Positions 25,771-35,619 of a stretch of 64,000 nucleotides of DNA are shown here, piece after piece (position 1 is the stretch's first letter; each line of letters begins with the position of its first letter). The stretch lies in the NCBI GenBank assembly GCA_016294075.1, contig JAEDCQ010000008.1, positions 1-64,000 on the forward strand, written 5' to 3'. The notes beneath the pieces were generated by a model. That model was not told the origin of the DNA, did no database searches, and saw nothing but the letters and a program-made list of their open reading frames with translations. The stretch is from Lachnospiraceae bacterium. GTDB lineage: Bacteria > Bacillota > Clostridia > Lachnospirales > Lachnospiraceae. The position numbers were made by a program, and so were the translations under genes.

Positions 25771-27045
25771 ATGATTAAAAAAGAGATGATTGCCATGCTG
25801 TTAGCTGGCGGACAAGGCAGCCGATTGGGCGTGCTGACATCGAAGGTGGCTAAGCCGGCGGTGTCATTTGGGGGAAAATACCGCATTATTGACTTTCCCC
25901 TCAGCAATTGTATTAATTCCGGAGTAGATACGGTAGGAGTATTAACACAGTATCAGCCTCTAAGACTGAATACACATATCGGCATAGGTATTCCGTGGGA
26001 TTTGGACCGCAATATCGGCGGTGTGACGGTTCTGCCTCCTTATGAAAAGAGTACAAACAGTGAGTGGTATACCGGTACTGCCAATGCAATATATCAGAAT
26101 CTTGAATATATGGAAAGCTTTAACCCGGAGTATGTGCTGATTCTTTCCGGTGACCATATTTACAAGATGGATTATGAAGTGATGCTTGATTTTCATAAGC
26201 AGAACAAGGCTGAATGTACCATTGCCGTTATGCCCGTTCCGATGGAGGAGGCAAAGCGTTTCGGAATTATGATTACGGATGAAAACCGTAAGATTACCGA
26301 ATTTGAAGAAAAGCCGGAGCATCCGAGAAGTAATCTGGCTTCAATGGGTATTTACATATTTAATTGGAAAACATTAAAGGAAGCATTGATTGCTAAGGCA
26401 GACCAGCCGGCACTTGATTTTGGCAAGCATATTATCCCGTATTGCCATGAAAACGGTGCTCCTTTGTATGCATATGAATTTAATGGTTATTGGAAGGATG
26501 TCGGAACTTTGAATTCATATTGGGAAGCCAATATGGAATTGATAGATATTGTTCCGGAGTTTAACCTTTACGAAGAATATTGGAAAATCTATACAAAAAG
26601 TGATATTCTTCCTCCGCAGTATTTTGCAGCCGGCAGTGTGGTGGAAAAGAGTATTGTCGGAGAAGGCTCTGATATTTACGGAAAGGTTTACAATTCCGTC
26701 ATCGGATGCGGAGTTACCATTGGAAAAGATACCGTTGTGAGAGATTCCATTATCATGAATAACAGCCGGATAGGAACAGGCTGTGAATTGTATAAAACGA
26801 TTGTTGCGGAGAACGTTGAGATTAAGGACAACAGCCGTTTTGGTATTGGGGAAGAGGTCAGCAATGAGGAATTCCCGCATATTTACAACAGCGGACTTGT
26901 GTGCATCGGAGAAAAAAGTGAGGTTCCGGAAGGCATTACCGTTGGAAAGAATGCTTGTATTTTTGGGGTGACAACGCCACAGGATTACGAAAATAATTAT
27001 CTTCCGAGCGGTAAAAATCTTATTAAGGCAGGTGATGAGGCATGA
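25771..27045 (+). CDS. glgC: Glucose-1-phosphate adenylyltransferase, catalytic GlgC
   Basis: A 424-residue ADP-glucose pyrophosphorylase that makes ADP-glucose for glycogen synthesis. The nucleotidyltransferase N-domain has LAGGQGSRLGVLTSKVAKP and SGDHIYKMDY with the catalytic Asp; the C-terminal third forms a left-handed beta helix of hexapeptide repeats. ATG at 25771 has AGAGGTGATGAC upstream; a longer TTG reading from 25738 lacks support. It overlaps glgD by 4 bp, as expected for a GlgC/GlgD heterotetramer. Confidence 0.95.
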   Translation: MIKKEMIAMLLAGGQGSRLGVLTSKVAKPAVSFGGKYRIIDFPLSNCINSGVDTVGVLTQYQPLRLNTHIGIGIPWDLDRNIGGVTVLPPYEKSTNSEWYTGTANAIYQNLEYMESFNPEYVLILSGDHIYKMDYEVMLDFHKQNKAECTIAVMPVPMEEAKRFGIMITDENRKITEFEEKPEHPRSNLASMGIYIFNWKTLKEALIAKADQPALDFGKHIIPYCHENGAPLYAYEFNGYWKDVGTLNSYWEANMELIDIVPEFNLYEEYWKIYTKSDILPPQYFAAGSVVEKSIVGEGSDIYGKVYNSVIGCGVTIGKDTVVRDSIIMNNSRIGTGCELYKTIVAENVEIKDNSRFGIGEEVSNEEFPHIYNSGLVCIGEKSEVPEGITVGKNACIFGVTTPQDYENNYLPSGKNLIKAGDEA

Positions 27046-28160
27046 GAGCAATAGGTATTATTTTAGCAGGCGGTAATAACCATCGCATGAGAGAATTGTC
27101 TCAGAAGAGGGCAATAGGAGCTATGCCGATTGCCGGAAGCTATCGAAGTATTGACTTTGCACTAAGCAATATGTCTAATTCCCATATTCAGAAGGTGGCT
27201 GTTTTTACGCAGTATAATGCGCGCAGCTTAAATGAACATCTCAGTTCATCCAAATGGTGGGATTTCGGAAGAAAGCAGGGAGGGCTGTTTGTTTTTACGC
27301 CCGCACAGACTGCCGATAACAGCTTTTGGTACAGAGGAACGGCAGATGCAATTTACCAGAATCTGCATTTTTTAAAAACAAGTCATGAGCCGTATGTTGT
27401 AATTGCTTCCGGGGACTGCGTCTACAAAATGGATTTCGGTAAGGTTTTGGAATACCATATAGAGAAAAAGGCTGACATCACGGTAGTATGTAAGGATATG
27501 CCGGAAGGTACCAATGTGGAGCGTTACGGTACGATTAAAATGAACGAGGAATGTCGCATCGAAGAGTTTGAGGAAAAGCCGATTGTTGCAAAGAGCAATA
27601 CGATTTCCTGTGGTATTTATGTAATCCGCCGTCGCCTTCTGATTGAGATGATTGAGAAATGTGCTCAGGAGGACCGCTTTGATTTCGTTAAGGATGTGCT
27701 GATTCGTTATAAAAGCCAGAAGAGAATATACGGTTATAAGATGAAAGATTATTGGAGAAATATTGCATCGGTAAATGATTATTTTGATACCAATATGGAC
27801 TTTCTTAAACCGGAAATCCGTGATTATTTCTTTAAACAATATCCGGATATTTATTCAAAGGTAGACGATTTGCCGCCGGCAAAATATAATATGGGCGCAC
27901 ATGTGAGCAACAGCCTTGTTAGTAGCGGCTCTATTGTAAACGGAACGGTTGAGAATTCTATTTTATTTAAGAAAACATTTATTGGCAACAACTGCGTGAT
28001 CAAGAATTCCATTATATTAAATGATGTATATATCGGGGATAACACGTATATAGAGAATTGTATTGTGGAAAGCCGCGGAACAATCAGGGCGAATTCTTAT
28101 CACAAGGGTGAAGGGAATATTGAAATTGTTTTAGAGCGCAGCGAACGGTATATTATCTGA
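27042..28160 (+). CDS. glgD: GlgD, non-catalytic ADP-glucose pyrophosphorylase subunit
   Basis: A 372-residue GlgC paralogue. The catalytic loop is altered: GGQGSRL of GlgC reads GGNNHRM here and the following lysine segment is QKRAIGAMP. The SGDCVYKMD segment and C-terminal hexapeptide repeats remain. In Firmicutes GlgD has little or no activity alone but modulates GlgC. It starts at an ATGA overlap with glgC, so translation is coupled. Confidence 0.93.
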   Translation: MRAIGIILAGGNNHRMRELSQKRAIGAMPIAGSYRSIDFALSNMSNSHIQKVAVFTQYNARSLNEHLSSSKWWDFGRKQGGLFVFTPAQTADNSFWYRGTADAIYQNLHFLKTSHEPYVVIASGDCVYKMDFGKVLEYHIEKKADITVVCKDMPEGTNVERYGTIKMNEECRIEEFEEKPIVAKSNTISCGIYVIRRRLLIEMIEKCAQEDRFDFVKDVLIRYKSQKRIYGYKMKDYWRNIASVNDYFDTNMDFLKPEIRDYFFKQYPDIYSKVDDLPPAKYNMGAHVSNSLVSSGSIVNGTVENSILFKKTFIGNNCVIKNSIILNDVYIGDNTYIENCIVESRGTIRANSYHKGEGNIEIVLERSERYII

Positions 28161-28198
28161 TTCAATAATACTTTTATTTGGTATAGGGGGACTTAAGA

Positions 28199-28468
28199 AT
28201 GAACATTACGGATGTACGTGTAAGGAAAGTGGACAAAGAAGGCAAGATGAAGGCGGTTGTTTCCATTACGATTGATCAGGAATTTGTTATTCATGATATT
28301 AAAGTAATAGAGGGCGACAGAGGATTGTTTATTGCAATGCCGAGCAAACGAACTGCAGACGGGGAATTTAGGGATATTGCTCATCCGATTAACTCTGAGA
28401 CAAGAGAAAATATTCAAAAGATTATCTTGGAGAGTTATTTAAAGAGCCTTTCCGAGCCGGAAGAATAA
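28199..28468 (+). CDS. spoVG: SpoVG family RNA/DNA-binding regulator
   Basis: An 89-residue SpoVG protein. It opens NITDVRVRKV and has the family core FVIHDIKVIEGDRGLFIAMPS, which forms a beta sheet with a short helix. SpoVG affects septation and sporulation in Bacillus and virulence or metabolism genes in other Firmicutes, binding nucleic acid. AGGGGGAC lies upstream of the ATG. It sits between glgCD and pth and ends at a strong hairpin. Confidence 0.96.
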   Translation: MNITDVRVRKVDKEGKMKAVVSITIDQEFVIHDIKVIEGDRGLFIAMPSKRTADGEFRDIAHPINSETRENIQKIILESYLKSLSEPEE

Positions 28469-28492
28469 ATTAAATTAACAAAAGATATAATG

Positions 28493-28535
28493 ATACTGCG
28501 GGATGAATTTTTTTCTATTCATCCCGCAGTATTTT
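28493..28535 (+). terminator. Terminator after spoVG
   Basis: A perfect 16-bp stem (28493-28508 with 28517-28532; arms begin ATACTGCGGG) with an 8-nt T-rich loop. The tail is short (TTTG), so termination may be partial. Confidence 0.7.
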
Positions 28536-28573
28536 GTGGTATGCTGATTATGCATACATACAAACGGAAAGGC

Positions 28574-29146
28574 ATGGTTGTTGACGTGTATATAATAGTA
28601 GGATTGGGAAATCCGGGCAGACAATATGAAAATACCCGCCATAATATTGGTTTTCAATGTGTAGATATGATTGCCCGGAAGCATAACATCTCCATATTGG
28701 AATGCAGGCATAAAGCGCTTATCGGAAAAGGATATATAGAAGGGGAAAAGGTTATTCTGGTAAAGCCGCAGACATTTATGAATCTGAGCGGGGAAAGTGT
28801 ATGGGAAATTCTTCAATATTATAAAGCAGAACCGGATACGCAGTTAATCGTGATATATGATGATATCTCACTTGCACCGGGCTCTCTTCGTATCAGAAAG
28901 AAGGGAAGTGCGGGAGGCCATAACGGTATTAAGAATATTATTTCCAAATTGGGAACAGACATATTTAAGCGTATTAAGATAGGTGTGGGAGAAAAACCGG
29001 CCGGATTTGATTTGGCGGATTATGTGCTTGGGCATTTCAGCGATGCTGAAAAGAAGGATATCAATCTTGCATGTGCAAAGGCTGTGCAGGCAGTTTCTTT
29101 TCTGGTAAAAGAAGAAACAGACAAGGCAATGAATTATTTTAATTAG
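28574..29146 (+). CDS. pth: Peptidyl-tRNA hydrolase
   Basis: A roughly 190-residue enzyme that releases peptide from stalled peptidyl-tRNA. The signature IIVGLGNPGRQYENTRHNIGF includes the catalytic His, and KPQTFMNLSGESV and the GSAGGHNGIKNI loop follow. The start is uncertain: ATG at 28574 is used, but its ribosome site GGAAAGG is very close. GTG at 28586 is the main alternative and is nearer the family consensus. A reading from 28490 would cross the terminator and is rejected. It lies between spoVG and mfd as in Bacillus. Confidence 0.93.
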   Translation: MVVDVYIIVGLGNPGRQYENTRHNIGFQCVDMIARKHNISILECRHKALIGKGYIEGEKVILVKPQTFMNLSGESVWEILQYYKAEPDTQLIVIYDDISLAPGSLRIRKKGSAGGHNGIKNIISKLGTDIFKRIKIGVGEKPAGFDLADYVLGHFSDAEKKDINLACAKAVQAVSFLVKEETDKAMNYFN

Positions 29147-29163
29147 CAGATTAAGGTCAGAAT

Positions 29164-32100
29164 ATGAATGCAATTATTAAACCTTTACGGGAGCTTGCTG
29201 ATTTTGAGGATACAAAATCGGCATTAATAAACGAAGAAATCTGTGTTGCCGTATCCGGCTGTACAGATTCTCAAAAAGTACATATGTTGGAAGGACTGGG
29301 CGATGAATTTCAAATGAAAGTCATCGCTACTTTCAGTGATAAGAGAGTAAAGGAAATTGTTGAAGATATGCGGCTGTATGAACGGAATGTGTATTCCTAT
29401 CCGGCCAAGGACTTAATCTTTTATCAGGCAGATATTCACGGAAATCGTCTTATGACGGAGAGAATCCGAACATTGCGGCGAATAGCACAGGGACTCCCTA
29501 TTACGGTAGTCACAACATTTGATGCATTGATGAATGCACAGGTCCCAATTTCCGTTTTTTCGTCGAATATTCTGACCGTGAAAAAACAGGCTGTGCTTGA
29601 GGAGAGCGAACTGGCTGCAAAGCTGGTTGCAATGGGTTACACCCGCAGTTATCAGGTTGAAGAGCCGGGACAGTTTTCTATCCGAGGGGGTATTGTCGAT
29701 ATATTCGATTTGACAGAGGAAAATCCATGCCGTATTGAATTATGGGGGGATGAGGTGGATTCTATCCGAAGCTTCGATATTTTAAGCCAGCGTTCAATAG
29801 AGAACCTCGAATCGATTTCCATTTATCCGGCAACGGAGATTATTTTATCAAAGGGACAACTAGAGGCCGGGCTTAAGCGGATTAAAGAAGAAACAGAGCA
29901 TAATTGTGAGAGCTTCCGCAAGGCTTTTCAGACGGAAGAGGCTCATCGTTTAAAGATGCAGTTTGAGGAGCTGAAGGAGAATTTGACTCAGCTTGGCCGA
30001 ATGACAAATCTAGAAAGCTATATTGGATATTTTTATGAAAAATGTCATTCTTTTTTGGAACTCTTCCCGAAAGATAAAACATTACTTGTTCTGGATGAAC
30101 CATCAAGAATTGCGGAACATGCGCATGCAATCGAAACTGAGTTTAGGGAAAGCATGGTAAACCGTATTGCAAAAGGATTTATGCTTCCGGGCCAGATGGG
30201 TATATTTATAAGCTTTGAGGCTGCCAGTGCCGGTCTGCAGAGACATCATGTCCTGACAATTTCCACAATGGAAGAAAAGGGAGCCCTGATTAAGCCCGAT
30301 CGGAAATTGCAGGTTACTGTAAAGGGAATCGCACCGTATCGTAACAGCTTTGAGCTTTTGGTAAAGGATTTACTTCATTATAAAAAGAACAAATACCGCG
30401 TTATTCTGTTATCCGGCTCGCGTACACGGGCAAAACGGCTTGCTGCGGATTTGCGTGAATGGGGTGTAACGGCAGTCTATACGGAGGATGCTTTTCGGGA
30501 GGCAAAGGAAGGGGAAACTCTCGTATTATACGGTCATGTGGGAAAAGGCTTTGAATATCCGCTGATTAAATTTGTTGTCATTTCAGAAAGCGATATTTTC
30601 GGAGCAGAGAAAAAAAAGAAGAAGCTAAAAAAGAAATACGACGGTCAGAAGATTAAGGATTTCAATGAACTGCATATCGGTGATTATGTAGTGCATGAAA
30701 CACATGGACTCGGTATCTACAAAGGTATTGAGAAAATAGAAGTAGAACGTGTTGTAAAGGATTATATGAAAATTGAGTACCGGGATGGCGGGAATTTGTA
30801 TGTTCCGGCTACCGGACTTGATTTGATACAGAAATACGCATCGGCTGATGCGAGAAAACCAAAGCTTAATAAGCTCGGTTCAAAGGAATGGACAACGACA
30901 AAGAAAAAAGTCCGCATGGCTGTGAATGAGGTGGCTAAAGACCTTGTACAGCTATATGCCGCAAGAACACAGAACACAGGCTATCAGTACGGGAAAGATA
31001 CTGTCTGGCAACGGGAATTTGAGGAAATGTTTCCTTATGAGGAAACAGATGACCAGCTGCATGCAATTGCAGATACGAAGGCGGATATGGAAAGTACTAA
31101 AATCATGGATCGTCTGATTTGCGGTGATGTAGGCTACGGAAAAACGGAGATTGCCATCAGGGCGGCATTTAAAGCCGTATCGGAGTCAAAGCAGGTAGCA
31201 TTCCTGGTTCCGACGACTATTCTGGCACAGCAGCATTATCAGACCTTTGTGCAACGAATGAAGGATTTTCCGATCAGAATCGATATGCTGTCGCGTTTTC
31301 GTACAACTGCAGAACAGAAGAAAACGCTTGAGGATTTAAAAAAAGGGCATGTAGATATTGTTATCGGAACACACCGTTTATTGTCTGCCGATGTTGCATT
31401 TAAGGATTTAGGGCTTTTGGTCGTGGATGAGGAACAGCGTTTCGGGGTTACCCATAAAGAAAAAATAAAAAAACTGAAAGAAAACGTTGATGTACTGACA
31501 CTTTCTGCGACACCGATTCCCCGAACGCTGCACATGTCTCTTGTCGGCATTCGTGATATGAGCGTATTGGAGGAAGCTCCGAATGAACGGCTTCCTATTC
31601 AGACTTACGTTATGGAATATAATGAGGAATTGGTACGTGAGGCTATTGTAAGGGAGCTTTCCCGTGACGGGCAGGTGTATTATGTATATAACCGTGTAAA
31701 TAATATTGCCGATATAGCTGTCAGGATTCAAAATCTGGTTCCCGAGGCATCGGTTGCGTTTGCACACGGGCAGATGAAGGAAAGTGAACTGGAGCACATT
31801 ATGTATGACTTTATTAATCATGAAATAGATGTGCTTGTGTCCACAACAATTATTGAAACCGGTTTGGATATCTCAAACGTCAATACCATTATTATTCATG
31901 ACTCGGATCAGCTCGGTTTATCCCAACTATACCAGCTTCGCGGACGTGTCGGACGCTCTAATCGAACCTCCTATGCATTTTTGATGTATAAGCGTGACAA
32001 GATGCTGCGTGAAGTAGCAGAAAAACGTCTGGAGGCTATTCGGGAGTTCACGGATTTGGGAAGCGGTTTCAGAATCGCCATGCGGGATTTGGAAATCCGG

Positions 32101-32718
32101 GGTGCCGGAAATCTTCTCGGACAAAGACAGCATGGTCATATGGAATCGGTTGGCTATGAAATGTACTGTAAAATGTTAAACGAAGCTGTTAAAAATCTGA
32201 AGGGTATCTCAACAGAACTCGAAGACTTTAATACATTGGCGGATTTAGATGTGAATGCATACATTCCAGCAGAATATATTGTAAACGAAGTACAGAAGCT
32301 TGATATTTATAAGCGCATTGCCGGGATTGAAACATTACAGGAAAGTGAGGACATGGAAGGGGAATTAAAAGACCGTTTCGGTGTCGTACCGAAATCCGTA
32401 CAAAATCTGCTTCGCATTTCCCTGATTCGTGTGGCTGCACATAAGCTGTATATTACGGAGTGCAGAGGAAAAAATGAACAGATACGATTACAGCTGCGCC
32501 CGGATGCAAAACTAAGGGTAGAAGGTATTCCTGATTTCCTGAAACTGCATGAGAAAAAACTCCGTTTTATACCCGGAAAGAATCCCTGCTTTGTATACCG
32601 TTACAAAAAAACAGGAATGGTGGAAAAGGATGAGGAAAAACTGCTGGAATTGACAGAACAGCTTTTAAAGGATATGGAAATATATCTTGGCATGGGAACG
32701 GATGGACAGAAAGGATAA
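29164..32718 (+). CDS. mfd: Transcription-repair coupling factor
   Basis: An 1184-residue Mfd that removes RNA polymerase stalled at DNA damage and recruits UvrA. N-terminal UvrB-like domains come first, with a basic linker (KKKKKLKKKYDGQK, about 480-495). The RNA-polymerase-interaction module begins about 500. The SF2 translocase has Walker A GDVGYGKTE (654-661) and Walker B DEEQ (755-758), then the motif VI region QLRGRVGRSNR, and a C-terminal D7-type domain. Order, length and motifs are complete. The next gene starts 4 bp after its stop. Confidence 0.97.
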   Translation: MNAIIKPLRELADFEDTKSALINEEICVAVSGCTDSQKVHMLEGLGDEFQMKVIATFSDKRVKEIVEDMRLYERNVYSYPAKDLIFYQADIHGNRLMTERIRTLRRIAQGLPITVVTTFDALMNAQVPISVFSSNILTVKKQAVLEESELAAKLVAMGYTRSYQVEEPGQFSIRGGIVDIFDLTEENPCRIELWGDEVDSIRSFDILSQRSIENLESISIYPATEIILSKGQLEAGLKRIKEETEHNCESFRKAFQTEEAHRLKMQFEELKENLTQLGRMTNLESYIGYFYEKCHSFLELFPKDKTLLVLDEPSRIAEHAHAIETEFRESMVNRIAKGFMLPGQMGIFISFEAASAGLQRHHVLTISTMEEKGALIKPDRKLQVTVKGIAPYRNSFELLVKDLLHYKKNKYRVILLSGSRTRAKRLAADLREWGVTAVYTEDAFREAKEGETLVLYGHVGKGFEYPLIKFVVISESDIFGAEKKKKKLKKKYDGQKIKDFNELHIGDYVVHETHGLGIYKGIEKIEVERVVKDYMKIEYRDGGNLYVPATGLDLIQKYASADARKPKLNKLGSKEWTTTKKKVRMAVNEVAKDLVQLYAARTQNTGYQYGKDTVWQREFEEMFPYEETDDQLHAIADTKADMESTKIMDRLICGDVGYGKTEIAIRAAFKAVSESKQVAFLVPTTILAQQHYQTFVQRMKDFPIRIDMLSRFRTTAEQKKTLEDLKKGHVDIVIGTHRLLSADVAFKDLGLLVVDEEQRFGVTHKEKIKKLKENVDVLTLSATPIPRTLHMSLVGIRDMSVLEEAPNERLPIQTYVMEYNEELVREAIVRELSRDGQVYYVYNRVNNIADIAVRIQNLVPEASVAFAHGQMKESELEHIMYDFINHEIDVLVSTTIIETGLDISNVNTIIIHDSDQLGLSQLYQLRGRVGRSNRTSYAFLMYKRDKMLREVAEKRLEAIREFTDLGSGFRIAMRDLEIRGAGNLLGQRQHGHMESVGYEMYCKMLNEAVKNLKGISTELEDFNTLADLDVNAYIPAEYIVNEVQKLDIYKRIAGIETLQESEDMEGELKDRFGVVPKSVQNLLRISLIRVAAHKLYITECRGKNEQIRLQLRPDAKLRVEGIPDFLKLHEKKLRFIPGKNPCFVYRYKKTGMVEKDEEKLLELTEQLLKDMEIYLGMGTDGQKG

Positions 32719-32722
32719 CGCA

Positions 32723-33364
32723 ATGAATAAGAGAGGTATTATATTTGATATGGACGGAACCTTATGGGATTCCGCAGAAGGAGTCGCAAAGGCGTGGACA
32801 TTCGTTGTAAACCGTGATTACGATAAAAACCGTATTATTACGACAGAAGAGATTCAGAGCGTAATGGGAAAAACGATGGATAAACTCGCGGAGGCAATTT
32901 TCCCGGAATTACCGGAGAAGGAACGCATGGAATTGATGGAGCGGTGCTGCATGGAGGAAAACGATTATCTGCGTGTGCACGGGGGGACTTTGTATCCGGA
33001 TTTGGAAAAAACGTTGGAAAAACTGCAAAAGAATTATCATCTGTATATTGTCAGCAACTGCCAAAGCGGATATATTGAAGCATTTTTAGAATACTATGGC
33101 TTTGCAAAATATTTTGAAGACATTGAGTGCTTTGGTAATAACGGCTTCGGGAAGGGAAAAAATATCCGTAATGTCGTGGAACGAAACAAGCTGACGGATG
33201 CAATTTATGTCGGTGATATCCAGGGTGATTACGATGCAACGATGGAGGCAGGTATTACTTTTATACATGCGGCATACGGCTTCGGTACAATTGCACAGCA
33301 GACTGCAAGAATTTCCTGCTTTGCAGAGCTTCCAAAGGCAGCAGAGGAAATATTCAAAGAATAG
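32723..33364 (+). CDS. HAD-family phosphatase, phosphoglycolate-phosphatase-like
   Basis: A 213-residue haloacid dehalogenase phosphatase. The nucleophile motif is FDMDGT (Asp9, Asp11), with IVSN and GDIQGDYDA as later motifs and a helical cap between. It resembles Gph/PgmB subfamilies, which hydrolyse small phosphate esters; the substrate is not evident. ATG at 32723 has AAAGGA upstream; ATG at 32687 inside mfd is a poorer start. It is coupled to mfd by a 4-bp gap. Confidence 0.82.
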   Translation: MNKRGIIFDMDGTLWDSAEGVAKAWTFVVNRDYDKNRIITTEEIQSVMGKTMDKLAEAIFPELPEKERMELMERCCMEENDYLRVHGGTLYPDLEKTLEKLQKNYHLYIVSNCQSGYIEAFLEYYGFAKYFEDIECFGNNGFGKGKNIRNVVERNKLTDAIYVGDIQGDYDATMEAGITFIHAAYGFGTIAQQTARISCFAELPKAAEEIFKE

Positions 33365-33406
33365 CAGATGACCTCATAAAATGAGCTTTGATAAACAGGG
33401 GGAATT

Positions 33407-34141
33407 ATGAACACAAAAGAAAAACGGAATGTATTGCTACAGGTTAGAAACAGATTGGAAGAAATGGCGGAGAAGGATTATAAAGAGTTTTCTGCAAGTC
33501 TGATTCCGGGGGTGGAAAATATGCTCGGAATCCGTATTCCGATTCTGCGCGATATGGCAAAAAAGATAGCAAAAGAGGACTGGAAAAGCTGCATGGAATG
33601 GGAGGATACGGTCTATTTTGAAGAAACCATGCTGCAGGGGCTTGTTCTGGGCTATGCGAAGGCACCTGTTGAAGAAATCCTTGCCTATGCAAAAAAATTT
33701 ATACCTAAAATTAATAACTGGTCAATCAATGATACTTTTTGTAATAACTTTAAAATGGCAAAAAAAGAACCCGAAAAGGTATGGGATTTTTTAATGTCCT
33801 ACAAGGACAGCAGGGATGAATTTGAAACACGGGTGGTAGCTGTTATGCTGATGAGCCACTTTTTAACGGATGCTTATATTGACCGTGTGCTTACGGTGCT
33901 TGGCAACTTGCATACAGCCGGCTATTATACAACTATGGGTATTGCGTGGGCATATGCAACTGCGTGGGCGAAATATCCGGAAAAAACAAAGGAATACCTG
34001 CTAAGGCATCCTATTGATACGGAAACTTATCATAAAACGCTGCGAAAGTGCCTTGAATCCTATCGCATCTCGGATGAAGATAAAAATTGGATTCGTGAGG
34101 TGGAACTGATAAATGTAAGAAAACAGATGGAGGATGAATGA
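33407..34141 (+). CDS. AlkD-like DNA alkylation repair glycosylase
   Basis: A 244-residue protein made of HEAT-like helical repeats, matching the AlkD superfamily of DNA glycosylases that excise bulky cationic N3 and N7 alkyl bases. NNWSINDTFC and the recurrent Trp residues are typical of the clostridial branch. GGGGGA precedes the ATG. It stands downstream of mfd and a HAD enzyme, so may belong to a loose repair cluster. Some AlkD relatives lack glycosylase activity, so activity here is inferred. Confidence 0.82.
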   Translation: MNTKEKRNVLLQVRNRLEEMAEKDYKEFSASLIPGVENMLGIRIPILRDMAKKIAKEDWKSCMEWEDTVYFEETMLQGLVLGYAKAPVEEILAYAKKFIPKINNWSINDTFCNNFKMAKKEPEKVWDFLMSYKDSRDEFETRVVAVMLMSHFLTDAYIDRVLTVLGNLHTAGYYTTMGIAWAYATAWAKYPEKTKEYLLRHPIDTETYHKTLRKCLESYRISDEDKNWIREVELINVRKQMEDE

Positions 34142-34148
34142 AAAACAT

Positions 34149-34177
34149 TTGTCAACCGCATATTTCTGCGGTATAAT
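34149..34177 (+). promoter_or_regulatory. asnS promoter with palindromic spacer
   Basis: TTGTCA (34149-34154), a 17-bp spacer and TATAAT (34172-34177). The spacer contains ACCGCA and its complement TGCGGT (34155-34160 and 34167-34172), an inverted repeat where a repressor could compete with polymerase. ATG follows at 34207. Confidence 0.75.
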
Positions 34178-34206
34178 CAAAAAAGTATTTGGCAGGAGGA
34201 GCAGAT

Positions 34207-35598
34207 ATGGAGCTTTTATCAGTAAGAGAAATTTTTCGTAACAAAGAGCAGTATTTAGATAAGGAAATTGAAATAGGCGGGTGGGTGCGCAGTATCCGTG
34301 ATTCCAAGACATTTGGATTTATTGTATTAAATGATGGTACTTTTTTTGAACCGATCCAGGTCGTATATCACGACAGCATGGATAATTTTGCACAGATATC
34401 AAAACTGAACGTAGGTGCTGCATTGATTGTCAAGGGTACATTAGTGGCAACGCCACAGGCAAAGCAGCCGTTTGAAATTCAGGCAAAAGAAGTTTTGATA
34501 GAAGGAGAATCCACACCGGATTATCCTCTTCAGAAAAAACGTCATACGCTGGAATATCTTCGTACGATTACACATCTTCGTGCAAGAACCAATACATTTC
34601 AGGCGGTATTCCGTGTCCGCTCATTATGTGCATATGCGATTCATAAATTCTTTCAGGAAAGAGATTTTGTATATGTTCATACGCCACTTATTACCGGAAG
34701 TGACTGTGAAGGTGCCGGCGAAATGTTTCAGGTAACGACGATGGACCTTTCCAATGTTCCGAAGACAGAAGACGGAAGGGTAGACTTTTCGCAGGATTTC
34801 TTTAATAAACCCACCAATCTTACCGTAAGCGGACAGTTAAACGGTGAGACATATGCAATGGCATTCCGTAATATATATACATTCGGACCGACATTCCGTG
34901 CAGAGAATTCCAATACCACACGTCATGCGGCGGAATTCTGGATGATTGAGCCGGAAATTGCTTTTGCGGATTTAAAAGACGATATGATACTTGCAGAAAG
35001 CATGATTAAATATATTATCCGTTATGTACTTGAAAACGCGCCTGAGGAAATGGCATTTTTCAATAATTTCATTGATAAAGGTCTGATTGAAAGATTGGAA
35101 GGTGTTATGAATTCCGAATTTGGTCACGTTACTTATACGGAAGCAATTGAAATTTTGGAAAAGAACAATGACAATTTTGAATATAAAGTATTCTGGGGAT
35201 GTGATTTGCAGACAGAACATGAACGTTATTTGACCGAAGAAGTATTTAAACGTCCCGTTTTCGTTACCGATTATCCGAAGGAAATCAAGGCATTTTATAT
35301 GAAGCTGAACGAGGACGATAAGACGGTCGCAGCCATGGACTGTCTCGTTCCGGGCATCGGAGAAATTATCGGCGGCAGCCAGCGTGAAGATGATTATGAA
35401 AAACTGTCTGCACGTATGAAGGAGCTTGGTCTTAAGGAAGAAGATTATGATTTTTATCTGGACCTTCGTAAATACGGTTCTGCAAGACATGCAGGATTCG
35501 GACTCGGTTTTGAACGCTGTGTTATGTATCTGACCGGAATGGGTAATATCCGTGACGTAATTCCGTTCCCAAGAACCGTAAACAACTGTGAATTATAA
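34207..35598 (+). CDS. asnS: Asparaginyl-tRNA synthetase
   Basis: A 463-residue class II synthetase that charges tRNA-Asn directly with asparagine. An N-terminal OB-fold domain (IGGWVRSIRDSKTFGFIVLNDG) is followed by the class II core with motif 2 FRAENSNTTRHAAEF and motif 3 GFGLGFERCVMYLTG. SREEDDYEK-like recognition is present as SQREDDYEK. ATG at 34207 has AGGAGGAGC upstream. The next gene is asparagine synthetase asnA, so the pair makes and then charges asparagine. Confidence 0.95.
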   Translation: MELLSVREIFRNKEQYLDKEIEIGGWVRSIRDSKTFGFIVLNDGTFFEPIQVVYHDSMDNFAQISKLNVGAALIVKGTLVATPQAKQPFEIQAKEVLIEGESTPDYPLQKKRHTLEYLRTITHLRARTNTFQAVFRVRSLCAYAIHKFFQERDFVYVHTPLITGSDCEGAGEMFQVTTMDLSNVPKTEDGRVDFSQDFFNKPTNLTVSGQLNGETYAMAFRNIYTFGPTFRAENSNTTRHAAEFWMIEPEIAFADLKDDMILAESMIKYIIRYVLENAPEEMAFFNNFIDKGLIERLEGVMNSEFGHVTYTEAIEILEKNNDNFEYKVFWGCDLQTEHERYLTEEVFKRPVFVTDYPKEIKAFYMKLNEDDKTVAAMDCLVPGIGEIIGGSQREDDYEKLSARMKELGLKEEDYDFYLDLRKYGSARHAGFGLGFERCVMYLTGMGNIRDVIPFPRTVNNCEL

Positions 35599-35619
35599 TA
35601 GACAGCAAAGAGGAGCCAT

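Noticed and set aside
28490..28573. N-terminal extension of pth
   Set aside because: It would translate through the spoVG terminator and is absent in the family.
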